Source: Verrucomicrobiota bacterium
GTDB lineage: Bacteria; Verrucomicrobiota; Verrucomicrobiia; Chthoniobacterales; UBA10450
Length of the DNA stretch: 8,506 nucleotides
Direction: 5' to 3'
Assembly: GCA_003219925.1 (NCBI GenBank)
Contig: QHQU01000226.1
Span: forward strand, 1 to 8,506
Shown: positions 4,601 through 8,506 of the stretch, piece after piece
Numbering within the stretch: position 1 is the first letter of the stretch
Layout of the letters: each line of letters opens with the position of its first letter
Program-made: the position numbers and the translations under genes
The notes under the pieces: generated by a model
What the model saw: the letters and a program-made list of their open reading frames with translations, nothing else
Told to the model about the DNA's origin: nothing
Database searches by the model: none

Positions 4601-7144
4601 GTGAAAGCATGGAAATTTATACTTCTCGCGCTGGCGGTCATCGCCCTGCTTTGGCTCCTTAATCCTGAACGCGCAATCGAACGCAACGAGCCCGGCCTCG
4701 TCGAAATCGTTTATCTGGCTGAAAGCGGGCCGGAAGCGGGATCGGTCGAAGAAGCGATGCGTGATTTCGAAGCCCAAAGCCGGGCTGCTCATCAAGAAAA
4801 TCCAGCGCAGCCGATTTACAAAATTATCAAAGGCCAAACCGCCTCGCGTGATCCGACCGCTGATCCCACCCGCTTTCTCGTTAGCGCTGCCGGCGGAATG
4901 CCCCCCGACTTGATCCTCTTCGATCGCTACGCTGTGAGCGAATGGGCCGCGCGCGGAGCTTTCACCAAGTTGGATGATTTTGTCGCGCGCGAATCGAGCA
5001 ATCCCGCACTTGACGCAATTCGGCCGGAGAATTTTTACAAGTCATGCTGGGACGAAGTTATCTATGAAAATCCGACTACCGGTGGGCGCGGCATTTACGG
5101 AATCCCGGAGCGCGTGGATGATCGCGCGCTTTTTTACAATAAGGATCTATTGAAGCGAGCCGGCTTTGTTGACGCCAACGGGGAAGCGCAGCCACCTCGC
5201 ACCTGGGAAGAGCTCGAACAAATGGCGGTCAAACTAACTGAACACGACGCCCGCGGCCGCATTACCCAGCTTGGCTTCGCCCCCAATTTCGGCAACGCCT
5301 GGCTTTATCTCTACAGTTGGATGAACGGCGGCCAGGTTATGAGCGACGATCGCCGCCATTGCACCTTGAACTCTCCGGCCGTCGTTCAGGCGTTGGAATG
5401 GATGACACGTGTCTATGATTCGTTAGGCGGCGCGCAAAAAGAGTTCGCCTTCGAAGGGACGGCGCAGTCGGGACAACGGAGCGCTCCGCCTGGTGAGCTC
5501 GATCTGTTCGTTCAAGGCAAGGTTGCGATGAAAATCGACGGCTACTGGACCTTTCCGGAAGTGCTCGCGCAATACGGCCAAAACTTGAACTATGCCGTCA
5601 CACTTCCGCCATTGCCCGCCGGGGCGGCTGACAAGGAGAACAACGCATACAGTTGGGTCAGCGGCTGGTGCTACGCCATCCCTTCTACCGCACGACAAAA
5701 AGAAGGTGCGTGGGAGTTACTGAAGTTCATGTGCAGCCAGCATGCCCGTGAAATCATCGGCGAAAGCGAACGGCTGCGCCTGCAAAGCATCGGTCGCATT
5801 TATGTGCCGACGCAAAACGCTAACCGACACATCAACGAATGGGCTTTCCACAGATATATCGCGTCCGACCCAGCTATTCCCGCCAAGCTTCGGGATGGCA
5901 TCAAACTGTTAAACGACCTGATCGATACTTCGCCCTTCCGCCCGGTAACGCCAGTTGGTCAATTACTCTTCACCGAACAGAAGCGCGCGACTGAGAACGC
6001 CATCTTCCACAAAATGTCCGCTCAGGAAGCACTTAATGAAAGCACCACCGTCGTGCAAGACGCGCTCAATCGTGCGCTTAGTCCAGCGCGCGGCGTCATT
6101 GTGCCATGGAAGTATTTCCTGACCATTTACTTCTTGTTACTCGTAGGAGCCGCGGTCGGAATCTATCTTTGGGAGACGCGGATTTATCGTGCTCGTGCTC
6201 CTAGTCGAAAGAGGACAATCGATTACGATTACGAGCAGGAGCACGAATTTCTAATCAAAGGAACGCGCAGCAGTTATCTGCGTTCGCAATGGGCGGGCGG
6301 TTGGCTCTGTGCTTCGCCATGGATTATCGGTTTTATCCTCTTCACCGGCGGCCCAATTCTCTTCGCCATCGTCGCTAGCTTCTGCGATTACGACATTCTT
6401 AATCCCGCGCGCTTTGTCGGCCTGGCAAACTATCGCTGGATGTTTACCCGCGACCCGCTGTTTTGGAAGGTGATTGGTAATACCCTCTACATGGTCATCG
6501 GTATACCACTCGGTATGGCGCTGAGTCTGGCTATCGCTCTTCTGCTCAACCTTGAAGTGCGCGGTGTCGCGGTCTGGCGCACATTTTTCTATCTGCCTTC
6601 AATCGTGCCCGCGGTAGCTTCCAGCATTCTGTGGATTTGGATTTTCAATCCGAGGATCGGCTTGCTTAACAATGTTTTGGCCGCTTTCGGCATTCACGGA
6701 CCTAACTGGTTACAAGACGAGCACACCAGCAAGATCGCGCTCATTTTGATGGGACTTTGGTCGGCCGGCGGCGGAATGATTGTTTGGCTGGCGGGATTGA
6801 AGGGAATCAACCCGAGCTACTACGAAGCAGCCGCACTTGATGGCGCCAATGCCTGGCAACGCCTTCGCACCATCACCCTGCCGCTGCTCACTCCCTATAT
6901 TTTCTTCAATCTCATCATGGGTTTGATCGCTACCCTGCAAATCTTCACCCAATCATTCATTATGACTCAAGGCGGCCCCATCGATTCCACTCTCTTTTAC
7001 GCCTACCATCTCTTTAACAACGCGTTCCGTTTTTTACAAATGGGCTACGCCAGCGCGCTTGGTTGGTTCCTTTTCCTGGCTGTTTTCCTCCTAACATTGC
7101 TGCAGCTCAAACTCTCAAAGCGCTGGGTTCATTATGAGGAGTAA
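4601..7144 (+). CDS. Sugar ABC importer: solute-binding protein fused to MalF-type permease
   Basis: 847 residues carrying two normally separate subunits. Residues 5-20 form a hydrophobic N-terminal helix without a lipobox cysteine, so it is probably an uncleaved anchor. Residues about 30-490 are a family-1 extracellular solute-binding domain: PPDLILFD, GIYGIPERVDDRALFYNKDL (LFYNKDL starts at 177), then FVQGKVAMKIDGYW (from 303) and GAWELLKFM. Residues 505-524 form a membrane helix, followed by a charged linker (525-567) and a six-helix MalF-like permease (568-847). The permease has the EAA loop E-A-A-A-L-D-G-A-N-A-W beginning at 742, which docks the ATPase. Topology is consistent: anchor in, binding domain outside, helix back to a cytoplasmic linker. 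CUT1-type importers take up oligosaccharides or polyols; substrate is not deducible. The cognate MalG-type gene follows; no ATPase gene is in the window. Usual MalF is about 300 residues and binding proteins about 430, so the length equals their sum. Confidence 0.9.
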   Translation: MKAWKFILLALAVIALLWLLNPERAIERNEPGLVEIVYLAESGPEAGSVEEAMRDFEAQSRAAHQENPAQPIYKIIKGQTASRDPTADPTRFLVSAAGGMPPDLILFDRYAVSEWAARGAFTKLDDFVARESSNPALDAIRPENFYKSCWDEVIYENPTTGGRGIYGIPERVDDRALFYNKDLLKRAGFVDANGEAQPPRTWEELEQMAVKLTEHDARGRITQLGFAPNFGNAWLYLYSWMNGGQVMSDDRRHCTLNSPAVVQALEWMTRVYDSLGGAQKEFAFEGTAQSGQRSAPPGELDLFVQGKVAMKIDGYWTFPEVLAQYGQNLNYAVTLPPLPAGAADKENNAYSWVSGWCYAIPSTARQKEGAWELLKFMCSQHAREIIGESERLRLQSIGRIYVPTQNANRHINEWAFHRYIASDPAIPAKLRDGIKLLNDLIDTSPFRPVTPVGQLLFTEQKRATENAIFHKMSAQEALNESTTVVQDALNRALSPARGVIVPWKYFLTIYFLLLVGAAVGIYLWETRIYRARAPSRKRTIDYDYEQEHEFLIKGTRSSYLRSQWAGGWLCASPWIIGFILFTGGPILFAIVASFCDYDILNPARFVGLANYRWMFTRDPLFWKVIGNTLYMVIGIPLGMALSLAIALLLNLEVRGVAVWRTFFYLPSIVPAVASSILWIWIFNPRIGLLNNVLAAFGIHGPNWLQDEHTSKIALILMGLWSAGGGMIVWLAGLKGINPSYYEAAALDGANAWQRLRTITLPLLTPYIFFNLIMGLIATLQIFTQSFIMTQGGPIDSTLFYAYHLFNNAFRFLQMGYASALGWFLFLAVFLLTLLQLKLSKRWVHYEE
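7136..7141 (+). promoter_or_regulatory. Strong Shine-Dalgarno before the small ORF
   Basis: GAGGAG lies in the last codons of the fused permease gene and seven bases before ATG 7149. It is the best ribosome binding sequence on this strand in the window, yet it serves no large gene: the malG-type ATG is about 150 bases further on and has none of its own. Confidence 0.55.
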
Positions 7145-7148
7145 AGCG

Positions 7149-7301
7149 ATGCAGCCGTTATTGCTGGAAGCTCGAGAACTCGTCGCAATCTTCGCGGCCT
7201 CACCCAAGACAGGTGGGCGAAAGGCCAGATCGCAAATTGCAAATCGCAAATTGCAAACATCAGATTCGGCTAGATCGAAACGTCGGCGCCCCAAAAGATG
7301 A
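7149..7301 (+). CDS. Possible 50-codon coupling ORF between the two permease genes
   Basis: ATG 7149 starts four bases after the TAA of the fused permease and has GAGGAG seven bases upstream. The frame runs 50 codons to TGA 7299-7301, overlapping the ATG of the following permease as ATGA. The peptide begins MQPLLLEARELVAIFAASP, has a central SQIANRKLQ made by the 14-bp direct repeat, and ends in a very basic tail (SKRRRPKR). It resembles no family I recognise; the start faintly recalls the first strand of ABC ATPases (LLEARELVAIF), which may be chance. Because the downstream gene lacks a Shine-Dalgarno, translation through this frame would deliver ribosomes to it. Either it is a genuine leader peptide, or the site is the old malG start displaced by a repeat insertion. 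The repeat-derived coding content argues against a conserved protein function. Confidence 0.4.
   Translation: MQPLLLEARELVAIFAASPKTGGRKARSQIANRKLQTSDSARSKRRRPKR
7229..7256 (+). repeat. Tandem 14-bp repeat built from GCAAATT/GCAAATC heptamers
   Basis: ATCGCAAATTGCAA occurs twice in perfect tandem (7229-7242 and 7243-7256). The inner period is seven bases: GCAAATT, GCAAATC, GCAAATT, then a degenerate GCAAACA (7232-7259). Each unit contains GCAA-A-TTGC, an odd-centred palindrome. Such heptamer arrays recur between genes in several environmental bacterial lineages. It lies in the spacer between the two permease genes and inside the possible 50-codon ORF. Confidence 0.8.
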
Positions 7302-8506
7302 TACGACGCTTCATAATTTACGCGCTTCTCACCTTTGGCTCGCTCTTGTTCGCCTGGCCCTTCATTTGGATGGTCGGGACTTCGATTAAACTGGAGCGCG
7401 AAGTTCTCTCCAATCGGTCAAGTGTCTTACCAGAGCAGCCCATTCCGCGAAGCAAATCCCCTTACCTCGACGATCGAATGTTTGCTCATGCAGACGGACC
7501 ACATCGCGACGAAGCGATTGCGATTCTGGAAGAGCAACTGCGGAGCCATGTTTGGCCGCCGCAGGTCGATCCCGAAATTGCGCGCCAGCAGGTGGCGCGC
7601 GGAATCTATGAGCGTTTGCTTGTGCTAATTCCATATGAACGCTGGAGCGATTCGGGACAGAGGCGCGCCGCCTTAACTGCCGCAATCGCCCCGGATCTAA
7701 TCGATAGCGTATTTGGACAACTGCGACGCGTCTTGCTCATCGGGCAACTTCGCGCCCGTTCCACCGAGTTGCAGGAAGATGAACTCGTTTCCGGGTCGGA
7801 TGCCACAACGAAATGGATTGTTGCCGGGCCAGGAGCGCTTTCCCAGAAAGCCGACGCTTCGGAATTTTCCTACGATTTTTCTTCCGAGAGCAGGGTTACG
7901 TTATCGCAAACGTTCACTACCAGTTTTCCAATCGAGCGTTTACGCCGCCTGCAATTCTATTTTCAGCCCGATGACAGTTGGCACGCCTTGCGTATGACGG
8001 TGGAGAAACTCGGCCATCGCTTTGTCAGCGAGCGAGCGGTTTATCTCGCTGATCACAACTGGCAAGTTGCGACCTGGCAGGAACCGAGCGCCGAGGACTC
8101 ACTGACCAAAATCAAAACCTGGACGCTACTAAAGGATGCTGGGCAATCAGCGATTCACGGCCCAAACGAAATTAGGATTACGCTGGAATTACATCGCACC
8201 GGCGTGATGGGCGCGTGGCTGGCAAAAATTTGGCGCAATTATCGCCTCACCCTCGATTACATTCCATTTTGGCGTTACGTCGGCACTGGTCTATTTCTCG
8301 TTATATTGAATCTAATCGGCACACTCTTCAGCTGTTCGCTTGCCGCTTATGCTTTCGCCCGTCTGCAATGGCCCGGTCGGGGCATCTGCTTTGCCGCCTT
8401 GCTCGGCACGATGATGATCCCGATGCAAGTGACGATGATCCCGCAGTTCCTGATCATGCAAAAACTCGGCTGGTATAACACGCTCAAGCCGCTTTGGGTG
8501 ATGAGT
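7298..8506 (+). CDS. MalG-type sugar ABC permease with large periplasmic insertion (3' end outside window)
   Basis: The frame is open for 403 codons from ATG 7298 to the window edge without a stop or frameshift. Residues 5-30 are TM1, running through FAWPFIWMVGTSIK, the classic MalG start. Usually about 40-50 residues separate this from TM2. Here the W-R-N-Y-x-L-T-L-D-Y-I-P-F-W-R-Y block appears only at 312-327, leaving about 270 extra residues. TM2 (about 326-350, ending CSLAAYAFARLQWPGR) and TM3 (GTMMIPMQVTMIPQFLIMQ) then match MalG closely; the EAA loop lies beyond the edge. The insertion has a helical, charged first half (about 60-165) and a strand-rich second half (about 172-300) with LQFYFQPDDSW (218-228) and NWQVATWQ, reminiscent of galactose-binding-like or CBM beta-sandwiches. 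By topology it lies in the periplasm. It pairs with the fused MalF upstream. No Shine-Dalgarno; the start overlaps the stop of a 50-codon ORF. Permease identity is firm; the insert's fold is inferred. Confidence 0.88.
   Translation, partial: MIRRFIIYALLTFGSLLFAWPFIWMVGTSIKLEREVLSNRSSVLPEQPIPRSKSPYLDDRMFAHADGPHRDEAIAILEEQLRSHVWPPQVDPEIARQQVARGIYERLLVLIPYERWSDSGQRRAALTAAIAPDLIDSVFGQLRRVLLIGQLRARSTELQEDELVSGSDATTKWIVAGPGALSQKADASEFSYDFSSESRVTLSQTFTTSFPIERLRRLQFYFQPDDSWHALRMTVEKLGHRFVSERAVYLADHNWQVATWQEPSAEDSLTKIKTWTLLKDAGQSAIHGPNEIRITLELHRTGVMGAWLAKIWRNYRLTLDYIPFWRYVGTGLFLVILNLIGTLFSCSLAAYAFARLQWPGRGICFAALLGTMMIPMQVTMIPQFLIMQKLGWYNTLKPLWVMS

Noticed and set aside
4391..4837. 148-codon leftward ORF covering the intergenic repeats
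   Set aside because: Its translation contains FLDFARNDK and LLDFARND, the known spurious reading of the dispersed repeat, and it runs antisense into the start of the transporter gene.
7335..7997. Overlapping short ORFs on both strands within the MalG-type gene
   Set aside because: A single open frame from 7298 to the window edge with MalG motifs at both ends explains the region; the others are shadows.
7298..8220. Frameshift or gene fusion explaining the long MalG insert
   Set aside because: I followed the codons block by block from 7298 to 8506 and found no stop or shift; the insert is in one frame. A true fusion at the DNA level cannot be excluded without relatives.

Overview
The window looks like chromosomal DNA of a mid-GC, Gram-negative-type soil bacterium. 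The best guess is Verrucomicrobiota (Chthoniobacterales / Udaeobacter-like), with Acidobacteriota as an alternative. This rests on inference only: the MacB/ADOP-type permease tail at the left edge, the dispersed intergenic repeat containing CGAGCGAAGTCGAG, the GCAAATT/GCAAATC heptamer repeat, and a CUT1 sugar importer with ectodomains fused to its permeases. No rRNA, tRNA, CRISPR array or transposase was seen.

Layout. (1) 1-207 (+) is the C-terminus of an ADOP/MacB-type ABC permease. It is followed at 234-353 by a decayed second C-terminal fragment of the same family. (2) 354-447 is a convergent intergenic stretch with small hairpins. (3) 448-4391 is a leftward block, transcribed pxpB-pxpC-pxpA and then an APC-family amino-acid permease. 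The three pxp genes are joined by two 4-bp ATGA overlaps and encode the prokaryotic 5-oxoprolinase (pyroglutamate to glutamate). The permease follows after 73 bp and may supply the substrate. (4) 4392-4600 is a divergent promoter region filled by a dispersed repeat: one solo copy, a GC-rich hairpin and a 102-bp near-palindrome. The palindrome ends directly at the ribosome binding site of the next gene. (5) 4601-8506 is a rightward sugar ABC importer operon. It starts with an 847-aa fusion of a periplasmic solute-binding protein to a MalF-type permease. A possible 50-codon ORF comes next, then a MalG-type permease open to the window edge.

The most unusual object is this importer. The binding protein is built into the MalF-like subunit. 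The MalG-like subunit carries roughly 270 extra residues between TM1 and TM2, predicted to be periplasmic, and the second half reads like a beta-sandwich (carbohydrate-binding-module-like) domain. If right, both membrane subunits carry their own extracytoplasmic receptor or accessory domains. The two permease genes are separated by about 150 bp holding a heptamer repeat. A 50-codon ORF spans it, with a near-ideal Shine-Dalgarno and an ATGA overlap with malG, suggesting translational coupling. The ATPase subunit is not in the window.
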